A DNA stretch of 64,000 nucleotides from Mesostigma viride (GCA_009746045.1 RPFO01000050.1:3801949-3865948); one strand, 5' to 3'. Shown: positions 39,767 through 52,708, numbered from the stretch's first letter. Notes: generated by a model from the sequence alone, not told the origin. Numbers and translations: made by a program.

Positions 39767-41800
39767 GCGCGGCATGAAATGCCGTTCCTCGCGGCATGAA
39801 CCCCACTCGATATGTCCTCCTTCAACAGCACTAGATCGGTGCTGCACTTGAAGACGAGTCTACTGGGCTGCGAGCTCCACTCGGGAGCAACGCGCGGCAT
39901 CACGTTGGGTGATGCCTGCATTTGGCGGCACCCTTGTCGCGCGGCTAGGAGGGGCCATGAAGATTGAGGGGTTAGGCCACCTGGCATGGGGTTTGATGGG
40001 GCGGACAATTGTGGCTGCATTACTTGTGTGCATGTAGACATGTCACACTCATACATGTCAAGCATGTGCTGGTGGTCTTCTGGATACCATGGTCACTATA
40101 CTAGATGTCAAGCCTCCGCTGGTAGTCACGTTGACGTGCACATTGACGCTTGAATGGGTATCGGTGTCGGCGAGCTGTCCGCCAGGGCAACGAGGCGAGC
40201 GGGCTGGATGAAGCAGTACTGTGTTTCTGCTGGCGTTTGTGTCAGCGTGTGAATCGGGTGGATGTGCCTCTCTGGCTAGGGGCACCTCCTGGGTGCCGCA
40301 AGCAGTCGGTTGGTCCTTGAGTGGCGTAGGATCGCATGCCTCTGGCGACCCTGGCATTTTGGTCCGGCGCCAGACGGGCATCTCGGTCGGGTGATTACAT
40401 GGCGGGTGTCTTCTTGTGCTCGGCTTCAGAGGAGCGCACAAGGAAGAGGCCATGACTGGTCGCTGGCAAGCTGTGGCCAGAGACTAAGCGACGCTGCTCC
40501 CCTGGTATTTGCTTGAAGCAAGTGGGCTTGACACGCAAAAGGGTTTTGGTCACGAAATCGCATGACGCGGTGGTCATGCGGCGATGCTGTCGGGGCCGCT
40601 GGTGGCAAACTGAGCGGGCGCTGGAGTTGGAGAATATCAGTTCGTCACGTTGCGCTTGCTGGCCAGCTGCCTGCTGGCTTGCTTGCTCACCGCTACGGTA
40701 GGCAGAGTTTGAGGGAGGAATGGCCTGAAGAGTTGATGCTACTGTGGGCAAGCGGCACACGGGAGCAAGGGTGAGGGATCGGCGTTATCCTTTGACCTGG
40801 GTGGGCACACACACATTGGCCTGTGTTGTGACAGCCAGTCGGCGGTGCAAGTTTCGCTGCTCCCATGCTGTGGCCCGTGCACGAGGGGGACGGTGGCAGG
40901 GGGGGGGGGGAGGGGGGGAAATTTGTGCATTCAGACCAGTGCATGTGTAGGACAAGAGATGGGGAGAGGTTTGTGCATGAGTGTTTTGGATCACGCCGGC
41001 GTGTGGCGTTCTTATGGGGCTGCATGGAGGTGGTAGCCTTCAGCCCCCGCATTTCTCTTGTGGTCGCCAGCAGGGCAAGCTGCTGCACAGCCATGATGAT
41101 GGGCAGAGGGACAGCTGGCACGTGCCGCTTGTGCCTGGGATTTATGAGTGGTGATTCGCGAGTGGTTTTTTAGTGGGGTTTATGAATGGCTCATCAATCC
41201 ATCCAGCCGAGCTTTTTGCTAATTAGTTTGGCCCACTATCGCCCAGGATTCCCAAGAATTGTCCGCCCTAGTGGCGGCCTGGCCCATGGCCTAGTGCTTA
41301 GTTTGCGAGGAACCCTGTGTGGCACTAGTGATGGCAGACAGGCAGGGACGATAGCCATCACTTTTATCAGTTTTGCAGGGACGGGCATGTACCCGGCAAT
41401 CATGGCTGTCAAAAGGCGGTGCATGCACATTATTGCAAAGGCTGACATGCAGACTGGTGAGATCACTGCTTGTGTTGACGTAGGCGGGTTTCATGGGTCC
41501 TGGGACTACCGTCCTTGTATTCCCCAGCACTCGCCCTGCCCTGGGCGCTAGAAAATTAGGTACTAAGTACTAGGTGGCACAGTAAGGGCTGATATGCATG
41601 TCGATCTGACTTTCAAGCTCGCGGTGATGCACTCTTTCAATAAAATAGTGCACCTTTGCTTATTTTGTATCTGTAGCCTTCTAGATATACACGCCCTCGA
41701 AACACACGCCCTGATCAAGCATGCTGTTTCCGGCCCCACCGTCTAGGTCATCTAGTCGCTCTACACGTAAGCCAGCCGTAATTTCAATGCACAAGGATAC
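39767..41800. other. Intergenic region; no gene recognised
   Basis: Open frames of 60-140 codons occur on both strands but show no family signature or splice-site support. It should contain the 3' UTR of the upstream gene near 39767. Confidence 0.45.
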
Positions 41801-41921
41801 ACATTTCCATCACCATTCATCTTCATCATCCTGAACGACTCGAACACGCGGACAAGATAACGAGCTACCATGGTCCGGATTCTCCCGATTTCTGGCCTGC
41901 GCTGGTTGTCTCCTTGATAGC
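41801..41921 (+). repeat. Dispersed repeat, ~120 bp
   Basis: It matches the reverse complement of 63180-63300 closely over about 120 bp (CACATTTCCATC, ACGCGGACAAGATAAC, GAGCTACCATGGTCCGGATT, GGCCTGCGCTGGTTGTCTCC). The copy at 63.2 kb has about eight extra bases. A partial copy is at 31262-31345. Confidence 0.85.
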
Positions 41922-41992
41922 CGAACCAGGCTGGCCAGCAGCCTCGTCTGTTTACACTGCATTCTGAATCGTTTTTCTAGCAGTGCTTCTCA

Positions 41993-42085
41993 CTTAATTA
42001 ATTACGAACATATCTCCAAGGGGGGCTATAAATTAAATTAAATTATAACATGTCTCCGTTGGGAGATCATGTAGCACATATTAAT
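41993..42085 (-). mobile_element. Two stacked LINE 3' tails
   Basis: Read on the minus strand, a LINE end with hairpin 42072-42048 (ACATG, bulged A, TCTCC, loop CAAC, GGAGA, CATGT) and a TTTAATTTAA tail is followed by a further truncated end (GGAGATATGTTC and TTAATTAA tail to 41993). Each lies directly against the tail of the previous element. Confidence 0.75.
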
Positions 42086-43945
42086 TAATGAATGAAACAC
42101 GTGCTCCCGTTGGGGAGTCACGGAGCACCAAAGTGCTTTTAATCCCTGTGTCAGCACAACAGGAGAAAGGGCAGAGACTCCCATTCTCCTTCATGCCAAA
42201 GGCATGCCACAGCTGCACTCGGACACGCTAAACTGAGTGTAAACGATCTGGCAATCTGTGGGTGCAATAAGACCCATGTGAGCAAGGCATAACATGGTGC
42301 GTGGGCAAGTAATCTGATCATAGCCCGAGGACGTAGCATGGCTGTACAAGGACTAAGCTAAGGCTATGGCTGGTTGTGTACCGTGCGTTAGCGGTGCACG
42401 TGACTAGGTATGTTGGCACAGCTAGGCAAACATTCTAAGCATGGCTGCCATTATTAGCGGCAGTGACTACCAATGGATACAAGCTAGGGCTATTATGCAA
42501 GCTATTCTAGCCCGCTGGGAGCGTCCACATCTTGTGGTTGACCATCAGGTCCCCGCCCCTCCAGTACACCTTGGGCTTCTGGGGGTCCTGCTTGTGGCGG
42601 AGGTATTCCGGCCATCTAGGTCGCGTCGCTGCTGCTGCTGAGCGGGGGTCAGGTCGTCGTCCAGCGTCCAGGTGCTCAAGGTCGTGCAACCGCTTGCGAC
42701 GAGAGAGGAACCGCGCTGCTTGTCCTCACGGGAGGGGAAGGTGAGCAGGACTGGTGGGGGAGCCGCCTTGTCCCGGGAGTGGGGAAGGCGGTGGCACCCA
42801 TGCAGTTCTACCTCACCTACCAGGCCCATGAGGGTAATTAAGGAGCTGGTCCTTAAGCTCGTCGGCAAGGGAGGTTGACGTCTCACCTGGCTTCTGGGGG
42901 AAGCGACGCAGCACCACCCGGCAGTCGCGGCGGGCGCGGTCGGTGGCCTCCCCTTGTTGGGCCTGGCGAAGGTCTTCAAGCTCCTGGAGTTTCGTAGCGA
43001 TGGCGTCGGTAGTGGAAGTCCTGAGGCGGTCGCTGTCCGCAGCAGGTCCGCATAGGAGAGGGGCAGGTGGTCGCCAGCATCCTGCCGGGGTGGCTGGGAT
43101 GCGATGGTGGCCGTCTGCTCCGCTATCTTTGCATGGGACCTGTGAGGCCAAGGCCTCGGTGTGGGCGGTGATGGCTTCGAGCTTCTTCATGAGCACGCCG
43201 CACTTGCCCTCCACCTGGTTTAGGCGGGAGACAAGTGTAGCGTGCGTCTCAGATGCCTGCGCCGCGGTGTGCAGCGTCGTGAACTGGGGTTGGAGCTTGT
43301 GTGCGACCTTGGTTTCCACATTGGAGACCCGGGCCTCCAGGTGCCGTGTTGAGCGTCGTGTTCAGCGAGGTCAGCTTCTCGGCCAACGGCCAGGTCATGT
43401 GCTCCTCCAGCATTGCTCGGATGTCATCCTTGCCGAGGGAGGGAGCCGATGTGGCTGTCGGCCGCGCAGGCTGGGCTGGGTGCGGATCTTGGCGGCGATT
43501 TTGGCCGTAGGTAGCTGGAAGAAGCTGCACATGATAGCGAGGCGGTGTTCGAATTCTGGCAGGGTGAGGAACGCCTCCAGCTAGGCCGTCGGCGGATATG
43601 GGCGCATAGGGCCCATGGAGCGTGCGTTCCTGTGCTATAAGAAACGCACTATTGCGGCGCATTCTGCTTTGGTCAGTTGGATCCAGTCGCTGAAACAAAA
43701 GCGGTCGTGATCTGGTAGGTACTTAATTCGCCATTTGTGCTCGTGGCAGGGTTTCTTGAGCTCGGGCGAGGCGCTGGGCGATGGGTTTGCTGGCGGTGGG
43801 TTGGCGGGCCCAGAAGGCTGGGCCAGGACGATGGCAACTGGGTTGGGCTGGGAGCCGGCAAGCTCCTTTTCCAAACCTCGCTTGGCATTTGGAGTCGTCA
43901 TAGCTGCTTGACGTCGCATGTGCGTAACTGATGCTGTAGCACATA
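42086..43945 (-). mobile_element. LINE-like element with ORF1 but no reverse transcriptase (decayed)
   Basis: Minus-strand frames spell a broken ORF1-type protein. An N-terminal Pro-rich part is at 43919-43635. A coiled-coil segment with LVSRLNQVEGKCGVLMKKLE is at about 43240-43180. A basic VVLRRFPQKPGE then SLADELKDQL segment is at about 42920-42850. A C-terminal part has VLLTFPSREDKQR, DDDLTPAQQQQRRDL and WRGGDLMVNHKM. Coiled coil, RRM-like and C-terminal domains in this order recall L1-type ORF1p. Several frame changes show decay. The 3' UTR (42480-42123), hairpin (42122-42100) and TTAA-type tail follow directly, with no RT. It may be an ORF1-only derivative or a deletion product. Confidence 0.6.
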
Positions 43946-44010
43946 TTCCTCAGTTGCTGGATGGGTGGAGGTGGGGGAAGCCGCGTAATCGAACAAACCT
44001 AACTCTAAGC

Positions 44011-45690
44011 TATTAATTAATTAATTAGGAACATCACTCCGTTGGGAGTCAATGTAGCACATATCCCTGAGAAGGGGCATATGGCTTTTAATACATTCTA
44101 GGCTACTTCCTGCAAGGGTGGGAATGTAAGCGACCCTTGCTCTAGGTGCACCAAGGCACCTGCACCCTCATAATCTTCACACTATGCCATCTAAGCTATC
44201 TAGTCTAGAAAATCCTAACTACACTATTCAGCAAAACGCCCCTTCCGCTTGGGGGGAGGGGGCTTGCCCACACTGGCAGGGGCGGGCGTGTGAGCCTGGA
44301 CAATCTTCTGGCAGCCACCGCTTCTTTGCCGATCTGCATGCATGGCAGTCCAAAGAGGCGGGGAGAGGGAGTGAATGCGGTGTTCAAACTGAGCTGGGAC
44401 CACAAGGTCGGCCAGCAACATCTGGATGTAGTTCATGGCAGCCGGGCTTACCTAGCTTTCTAGGAATATCTTGGGGTCAGGCCAGGTCAGGATGTGCCGC
44501 CCTGGTTGGCCAAGCCGCTGGGGGCCGGCCAGACCAAGGGCGGTGTCGACCCGACTGGTGCGAGCAAGATGTCCTACACTGAATGCTGTCCTACGCTGCC
44601 TAATCTCGTCCGAAATGCGAGGCATACCCTGATACAAAGACTCTAATGACCTATGCTTGGAAAACCCTACATTCAGGACCTGTCGGAGCATCCTGCATGT
44701 AAACCGTGCCGTCTATAGCTTAGCCGCCCGGCAGTGTGTCCGTGAGTGTCCATGCGGCTCGGCGCCATACGTAAGCACCGTGAGGACGAGGACCTTGAAG
44801 AGCATGCGCTTACGGTGCTCGCCCAGGCCCTTAATTCGAGCGCCAGTAGGTGTTGAGCGAACGGACTGAGCCGGGCCCAGGCCAGGCCGATGCGGATGTC
44901 CACATCGTCGGCTGCCGTGTCGGGGAGCATGCTCCCTAACAGTTTGAAGCGATCACGGAACGGGACATCCGTCCCGTCGAGCAGGCGCGGCAGCGGCGGG
45001 CGACTGGAGGCCTCAATCACCATCCGGCCTCAGTTTTGACACTAATCTCCAACCCCACCGCCCTCGCCGGCCTCCAAGCCCAGACAGTCCGCCAGCCATG
45101 TCTGAATGTGCTCGGGGCGCGCGATGATCGAGGGTGGTGTCATCCGCATAAATCAGGTCGGCCAGGCGGTAGCCAGAGCCAACCCCCGTTAAAGAATGTC
45201 TAAGCTGGGCTCGAACCCAGTAAAGCGTGCACGTGCTCGGCGCATGCATGACGTGATCCACGCGACAATAATGAATAGATATGGGGAGAGGACACAACCT
45301 TGCCACACCCCGCGGTGAAGGGGGAATGGTGGGGTGGTGCCTTCCGCAGTCCGCACTACTGCCTGTGAGCCCTCATACAGTCGACGAATGGCAGCAATAA
45401 ACGCTGGTGGTACCCGATGATCCAGAGCTAGGATGGCGGCAAATTGAAGAGCCTCCCATGCAGAGGACCGTGTCAAAGGCCTTGATATAGTCGACAAAAA
45501 TGAAGACCAGCGGCAAACCATGCATCAGGGCAAAGGCGACGCACCCGGCACCTCCTCCATCAACCGGCGCGCGACAAATACAGCGGCATGATGACAGTGT
45601 TACGACCACGACGGAAAACCATCTGCTCAAGACTCACCCAGGTGTGGGTCCAGCGCGGCGCGGAGCCTGTGCAGCGTCATTGTCAAAAGT
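44011..45690 (-). mobile_element. LINE with reverse transcriptase remnant (pseudogene)
   Basis: Minus-strand fragments in at least two alternating frames follow the order of a non-LTR reverse transcriptase. EQMVFRRGRNTV lies near 45620, IFVDYIKAFDTV near 45500, HRGVWQGCVLSPYLFII near 45290, and LIYADDTTLD, with the catalytic YADD, near 45140. FKLLGSMLPDTA and DDVDIRIGLAWARL are near 44930, and a C-terminal ISDEIRQRRTAFSVGHLAR near 44600. The 5' part is missing beyond about 45690. The 3' UTR runs to a hairpin at 44053-44031 and a TTAATTAATTAA tail at 44027-44011. Frameshifts make it inactive. Confidence 0.85.
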
Positions 45691-46717
45691 ATTGATACAC
45701 CTGCTAGCTTAGCAAAGCCCCCTGGCCCCTGCTAGTTTGGTCAAAGTATTTACGTTTGTGGCAGGGAGTAGATGATCATCAGACTTAAGACTACAAGCCT
45801 GAGATTGGACGGACAGGACTTCCGTCAAGGAATATTAATTAGTAGACCTCGGATCGTACCAGCTAATTAGCTACTTGGACATTTTTGTCGTGATTAGGCC
45901 ATGTGCTGAACAGAACGTACAGTGGCAGTGCATTCCTGTTCACTCACTTTGCGTGTACCTTTAAAAACATCCGCATACTTTGCGCAAGACCTTGCGAAAA
46001 GCTACCTTCGGGAAGCTTTGGAAGAGTCTGTCCCGGAATATGCATAAATTGATGGGACCACTCTTCCTGTTGTAACCATCGTATACTCTCACATGCACGC
46101 ACTGCTTGCAGCAGCTGGCCCTCTGGCCGAGGGCCTGAGTCCTACATTCTGTGACGTGAACTTAATCCTACTAAAGTATTAAGTTGATTAACAAAGATTG
46201 TTTACTTTCTCGACATGGTATCGGCTTTGTGCGTCTTTCACCTTGCGCGCGCTCCGCACGTGGAGAACGGCCCTTTTTTGCGGTACCGCGCGGCATGCCG
46301 TGCTGGAGCTGGTAGTCAGTTTGACTGCCTCAAGTACGCGCTCAACCCGGCAATTCTGCAACGAATTCGCTGGTCGATCGGCTGTCGTCTCGTTCGACTC
46401 GCGCACATCAGGATCTAGGTTCAAATCTGGTCGGCTCGATCGGCGAGTTTTTCTTCGCCGGTACACTGAGGTAGCACTCCGCTGTACGCGTAATAATCTT
46501 CCGCTGCATGGCCGCGGCCCAACGCTTCGTACGTAGTGCTAGTCCAGTTTTTCTCCAGCTACGTCACGTTGTGCACATGTTCACTACCTTTTTCGTCCCG
46601 GTTCGGCCTCGAGTGCCACGCTTCCTGGTATAGCTACGTAGATCTGATTATTTTTACCCTTTTCGTCGGTTCGGATCCGGCATTCGTCCGTTTTTTCTAC
46701 GACTCCGGCTTCCGGTT
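45691..46717. other. Unassigned sequence
   Basis: No supported gene. A B-box-like AGGTTCAAATC lies at about 46418 on the plus strand, but no matching cloverleaf could be built. Confidence 0.4.
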
Positions 46718-47110
46718 TTGAATTTCGGGACGTCGTCAACGATGGCAATGTCTGACAACGCGGGCTGCACCACAGCTGCAGCCGCCGCAGCCGTGCCCGC
46801 GCCACAGCCGCCGGCGCCGCTGCCGCAGGCCTGCCCGGGCTGGCCGCCCTCACCGCTGCCCGGGATTCAAGCAGCGGCTGCTGCCAGGCGATACAGAGGG
46901 CTGGCTGGCCGGCTGCCTAGCTCTGGACGCCGCTACCAGCCAGTGTACAGGCATACGGCGTATAATACCCCGTACGATGCGCATTATATACGCCATACGC
47001 AAGATTTGCGTAATAATAATGAAAATGGGCAAAAAAATACGCACGGCGTATTTTTTGCGTATTGCGTATTTTTTGCGTATTTTTATGCGTATGAACCGTG
47101 TTCGAAGTAG
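46718..47110 (+). pseudogene. Possible 5' piece of a decayed copia-like gag
   Basis: A 130-codon frame contains an Ala/Pro-rich start (MAMSDNAGC, then AAAAAAVPAPQPPAP). It then runs into GTATAATACCCCGTACG sequence that recurs at 48396-48420, next to the gag-like frame at 48.6 kb. The link is suggestive only. Confidence 0.25.
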
Positions 47111-48594
47111 CTTCTGGCATCATTTGGACCGCACGTGGAGCCGGAACTAGACTGAGGCGACCTATAACTCCGCGACAAATAAACGGCCGTGCAGGTGCCA
47201 AGCTGGCAGTGTACGACTGTACTTTTACGTGCATTATTGCTGCGTGTCGGACTAGGGTCTAGGAGACGAAGGATCGAGGACATTAGGTGCATGACGAATT
47301 AGTTATGTTGTCTGCCAAAAAGGGCGCGCATCTGGCACCTAACATGTACATAGCACAACTGACATCCATGCAGGCACCATGCATGGCTAGCGACGGTGAT
47401 GGTGTGGCCGGTCTATGGAACACGGTGATGATGCATGATGGGGCCCGGCGACGAGATGCAGGCCGTATTCGAGACTGTCTGCATGGACACACAATGTCGT
47501 GAAAGAACTGACTCTCAACAAGAAAGGGCAGGTAACTAAAAGCTCAGTGACGTGCACACTTTTGTTTGGATGCAAACTTCTCGGGTTCTACCACCCGAGC
47601 AAGGCTAGCACCCGCCATATCATGGGCGCCACGTATGCGAAGGAGGCAAGAGTGAGCGAGTGCAAGAGGCCGCCGCGGAGGCATTACGTCGCAGGCTGCG
47701 GGGTATTTGGTGTGACTCGCGATGCACATGAATGCCTTATTATTTAGCCATGCAGGCTGCTGCTAGCCAGCCACCGTACCACATGTGTTGATGGTTTAGG
47801 GAAGCTGGGTCAGGTTGGTGGCATGCATGGTATCCTGGACGCTAGTCACATTGTTGGCAGCCCGTTACTATGGATAATTTTCTTGCTTCATGTAGATCAA
47901 TATTGCATGGTGGCCCACCACGAGTAGGCAAGATGTCTGTTTCTGGCACAATGTCTTATGACTTTTGGCAAGTTGGCCAAGTTATACTGACCGTGTGCTG
48001 TATTTCAGTCCTAGTATATAATATAGCGATTCCATGCTACCAGAGATGACGTGGTTTTAAGTTCAACATACAGTAATGGTGGCAGCAATCTCTATACCTC
48101 TGCAAGTGTCATTGCGCATGCATATCTACTTGTGTTATTATCCTTTTCAGGTGTGCACTGATTGTGCATACAACTTTGTTATGGGGTGCTTTTAACAGAC
48201 TTGATAATTAAACAGGATCGACAATGCTTGTACTTGTAAGCAGCAACGGTAATGCCAATGTCATGAGATGATGTGTCACATATAGGCATGTGGTGCATTG
48301 CAAGACCACAAAGAAAACATGCCTGATTGGTCAGAATGTTGAGGAACCCCCTGAACCATGAAAAAAACTGCATTTTCAAGAGTCACCGTACGATTTGCGT
48401 ATAATACCCCGTACCGGAGCGTATTATACCCAATACCCATGGGCCGCCCCGTACGATTGCGTATTGCGTATGCCTGTACACTGCTATATACCAGCGCCAC
48501 GGCTGGCCTGGCACAGACGTGGGGGATGGGGAAGGGGTGCCCACAGCAACGGCCGCTGTCGGCTCCGACTAAGTTGTCCAATTAATCCTGACGT
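47111..48594. other. Unassigned sequence between gag-like pieces
   Basis: No supported coding region. Repeats of GCGTATAATACCCCGTAC and GCGTATTGCGTAT near 46960 and 48400 bracket this 1.3-kb stretch, so it may be an insertion. Confidence 0.35.
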
Positions 48595-49590
48595 TTGCAC
48601 GGCGTTCTTGCGCGACCTTCGACCGTCACCAAGTTCAACGGCTCCGACCCGGCCAAGTTTGTTTTCTTCAAAGATCATTTCGTGAGCTTGGCCGAGCTTC
48701 GCCCGCGTCTGGCCGGCCGACGTCTTGCATGGCCGGGCGCCGGCCGCCAGTGTCCATCATGTCCAGGGCTACCGACCGTCTCCTTTACGCCGCGGTTTCA
48801 TGGGCGTTTTGGACGGCGCGGCCCGCCAGTTACTGACCAGGCCCTGCCTGACGACCGCCATTCGGGCAGCTTGGTCCTGCATGGCCGTCGAGCTGATCGA
48901 TTCAAACATACGAGCACTGAGCCCAAGCTCACCCAGTCCCGGCGGATGGCACTCCGCCGGCAGATGCCGTCCGGATCGAGCAGTCTAAGTTCCCGCGAGA
49001 CCATCCCGCAGTATTTCACACACGTCGAGCTATACTCGCCGCCGATCGAGCTACGGGATGCAGGTGTGGCGTTCTCGGACGCGGATTTCCTTGTCGCTGT
49101 CCTGGCCGGCCTATACGTGCAGAGTACCGGCCGGCCCTCGTCGCTCTTTATCGCATTGATGCATGACGATGCGAGCCTTCCTGTTGTGCGCCAACAGCTA
49201 ATGGACTGGTGGAGGACATCCTCAAGGGTGGCATCTCGTCCCCTGCTGCCACTGCCCCTGCAGGCTTTGCATGATCACGCATACCATCCCCCAGCTGGCC
49301 CGGCAGGGCCGTGGTCAGTCCTCGGGGCGACATGCAGCGACGTCCCGCCCGGCAACAGCAGCCGTGGCCGGGCTGCAGGGGGCGCGGGGGGCGCGGCGGC
49401 AACCGCGCCGACACCCGCGGTGGTGGCGGGGATCCAATGGGCACGGCCGGCCGAAGGCTAGTAGTGTGTCTCGTCTGCGACATTGAGCCCGGCCACGGCG
49501 CCGCCAACTGCTGGACAAAGCATCCGGACCAGCGCCCCGCACACATGCGCGGGAACGGCCATGGGCAAGCCCTGCACTGTACCTAGGCCG
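48595..49590 (+). pseudogene. Decayed Ty1/copia-like gag with zinc knuckle
   Basis: A frame beginning near 48625 reads VTKFNGSDPAKFVFFKDHF, later IPQYFTHVELYSPP and AGVAFSDADFLVAVLAGL, which resembles the helical part of copia-type gag. After a frame change, CLVCDIEPGHGAANC (about 49468-49512) is a near-CCHC zinc knuckle (C-x2-C-x5-H-x4-C, one residue longer than usual). No clear protease, integrase or RT follows up to 50.3 kb, and no LTRs were recognised. Confidence 0.45.
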
Positions 49591-52500
49591 CAGCTGTTGC
49601 GCTGCCTCCCTTGATCCGCCGGGCCGCTACATACGTGCGCCTTCAACACTGCATGGTAGAGTACCATGCAGTGTCCTCAACACCCCGCCGCAGTGCGGGC
49701 ATCGCCAGGGATCAGGTGCCCGTGCATGGCGGCCCTCCCTCCAGCCGCGCGGCCCCGGGCTCAGACTCACGGCCCGAGGTGGTACCTATAGTCATGCGCA
49801 GCTCTCGACGTACAGTACCATGCAGCACAGTCTCGGCACCGACGTCAGATGGTGGTTTCTCCCGGCCCGGCCGCGCAGGATGCGCATGCAGTGGCTCCCG
49901 GCAGCCCCTTCCGTGGCGGACGCCCTCTCCCCAGACTACATCATTGTTGACCCCTGCATGCCCCGGTTGCCGGCGGATGCAGCTCGCCATCCCTCGCACA
50001 GGGATCTGGTGGGCAGGCCTCGTCCTTGGCGGCCCCCTCGGACAACTGGTTCTGTCAGCATCGGGGGGACTCCCGAACGGCCCCTCCACCGGGCCCTTCA
50101 CCCCGTGCCGGCCGTCGCCACCATGAAGGCCCCCGTGCGCGACAGCCTTGACTTGCCGGCACCCGGCCGCAGCTCAGTTGCGGCAGCGCGAGCCTCCCAT
50201 CCCCCAGTGACCAGGATGCTCGCCAGCCCGCCACTCCGGTGCAGCCGTCGAAACCCACGCGTCCCGCGACGCCCCTGGTGACCCGCTAGCACCCTGAGTT
50301 ATCGCGCCTTAATTGCCTTTGGCGCCCTCGTGCATGTTACTTGAATGACACGCACCGCATGCATCGCTGCCCACGGCTACCACGCATGGTCCAAGGTCGG
50401 GCGCATTGGCCCATGCCGCGCCCCGCGGGATCGGCCCTGGGTGGTCCACACGGTTTGGGCTCTCCGCCGGTGGCACATCCGGCCCCTCGGACCTCTCGGC
50501 GTCCCCCTGGCCGGTGCCGGCTGCATGTAATTACGTCCGCGACCTATGACCAGACCCGGGTCGGGTCCGGCCTGACTGATCAAGGTATCACGAAAGAATC
50601 TTTAACCCGTCGGACAATGGGTTGCATGCACTTGGCAATTGCATGCTCGTGCCAACGTCTTTATTTCATTAATAATAATCGGTGATTCCGGGGCCAATTA
50701 AGTCGGGACAAATGTGAAGAACTATAAAAGGGATGACGCAGGCTCACTGAGGACCATGAACGCGTGGGAAGGTTGGGCCACCTTCCCCATCCATATACTT
50801 TGACAAACGCGCGGTGGCGGCGACGCACGCGTTCGGCGCCACGCGCTTCTGCACTCGGTCTCTTGACCACACGAACAGACACCGGGCCAACCGGCCCTGA
50901 ACAAACATGGAACTCACACTTGGGGGTCGTTAATTGGCACACACACACACACACGTACACACACACACTGACACACACACACACACACACACAAAATATC
51001 TGACGACTCTTGGTCGGCTCGATCAGAAGTGTACAAAATTAATAATAGTGTGCCACGACTACTATACTTCTATCACACCGAACGTACGGACGGTGACCGC
51101 GGGCCGGTCCCGGCCCTCCGATCGGCACAAGCTAACTCTAAAAATAGTTGTCCGTTTTGTCCGCTTTCAGCGGCGAACTGTCACACGTTGATCACTTAAT
51201 CATGCTATTGTTGCCTTGGGATGCGACACACGTGCACCTCCCCGGCCCTCGTCACAAAGGCGGGAGTTATGGCGTAAGAGCCCGCGGGGGACGAACAAAT
51301 TCCTATCGCATGTTGGAGCTTCTAGACTTCGACCACTGTCAAGAGGTTTTGAGTCTGTATATAGGATCAAGCAGTCGCCAGAACCAACTAGCGTCTCGTA
51401 TAACTTGGGCATCATGGGCGGGGGCCCACCTGACTAGAGATCGCTTGAGGCGGCGGGGACTGTCCCGACACTGACGGCCGGTGCCCGGGGCCTCCTTCGG
51501 CCAAGGTGCGGGCGAGGACGCTACCTTGCCTGCTGGCTGCTCAATTCTCTCTACAGAGTCATTCCCATGCCTTTCTGTCCTTAATTCCAGTCCTCCACGG
51601 CTGGCTATCTACCGGACCCCTACACGAGTATAGGTTCATTCCGGGCGGCCTAAGGCCTTCTATCTACTCCGGATCACCTTGAAACATTCCTCGATCGGGC
51701 GTTGAGCACGGCGCGCGAGTATAGTCACGTTGTGCACGTCTCCGCGGACACCCCTGGCCCGCGGGAGCCGCGGGGCGCTCGCTGCGGAGCTAGATAGACA
51801 TCCTCCCAGACGTTCTCAGGCAGCATGCAGGCCCCAAAAAAAGGCCCAAAGATACTGCATGGTGGCGGGTAATCACCACGTGCAAGCGTGCCCAATCGAT
51901 GAATCCACATACATGCACTGAAACCTTAATTGCAGGAAGGGACGCACAGCATGGACGATTGCGAGGCGCATCGTATGAACGTCACTCAGCGTCAAACCAT
52001 GCACGCACCATGCATCTCATGCAGGTGGGTACTGTCAGTACCTCGAACAAAGTTTTGCTCTCCGGAACATGGTGGCATGTATCTGAAGTCTCTGACCCGA
52101 TTGCCGTTCTCGGTGTAGACCCACATGATCCGAGGGCCGCAGCCGAGTGCATGAAATCCTCCAGGCGGGGAGATCAGGTGTCACGCGCACGTCTGGCCGG
52201 GTCGTCGTTCGTGACCAAGGGTCGGACAGGGGCAGGTCGCATGCAGCGGCTCCAGCTGGGTGATTATCTCCAGGTGTGCAGGGTGCTCCAGACCCGGCAC
52301 TTGGCGGTAAAAGTACACGCCTTATAAACTGCGTCGACTGTCACATCCGGCGTCGATCCGGGTAGGCAAATAATTTGTCCCGTCTAGCTGGACGATGGAA
52401 TCCGTCCAAGCCCGCTGAAACTGGTACCTGACCCTTATCACATGATGGAGAGACATTGCCGGGCGCCGGCCGATAAAACGGCACCATGCAGGCCCCAAGC

Positions 52501-52609
52501 CGGGGCGGCGGGACGTTTTGTGGCAGAGTCGGATCCTCAGGGGCCGCGGGCGCGGCAACTCGGGGCGGACCGAAGTGCTCATCGCTGGGAAGCATATATG
52601 CATATGGGC
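49591..52609. other. Mostly unassigned; degraded element sequence likely
   Basis: GC-rich sequence with many broken frames. A CA microsatellite is at 50938-50993. On the minus strand near 52400, QLDGTNYLPTRID resembles the start of a copia-type gag, but nothing coherent follows. No host gene was recognised. Confidence 0.35.
50938..50993 (+). repeat. (CA)n microsatellite
   Basis: About 55 bp of CA repeats with two single-base interruptions. Confidence 0.95.
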
Positions 52610-52690
52610 ACCCCATCCATCATGAAATATGTGCTACATGACCTCCCCACGGAGGCATGTTATAATTTAATTTAATTTAATTTAATATAT
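52610..52690 (+). mobile_element. LINE 3' end with TTTAA tail
   Basis: It carries the family's ATGTGCTACATG block and hairpin (52636-52660: ACATG, bulged A, CCTCC, loop CCAC, GGAGG, CATGT). A TTTAATTTAA tail follows to about 52688, ending 20 bp before the left LTR of the chromovirus. Confidence 0.8.
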
Positions 52691-52708
52691 GCTTGGTGTG
52701 CAGCATAT

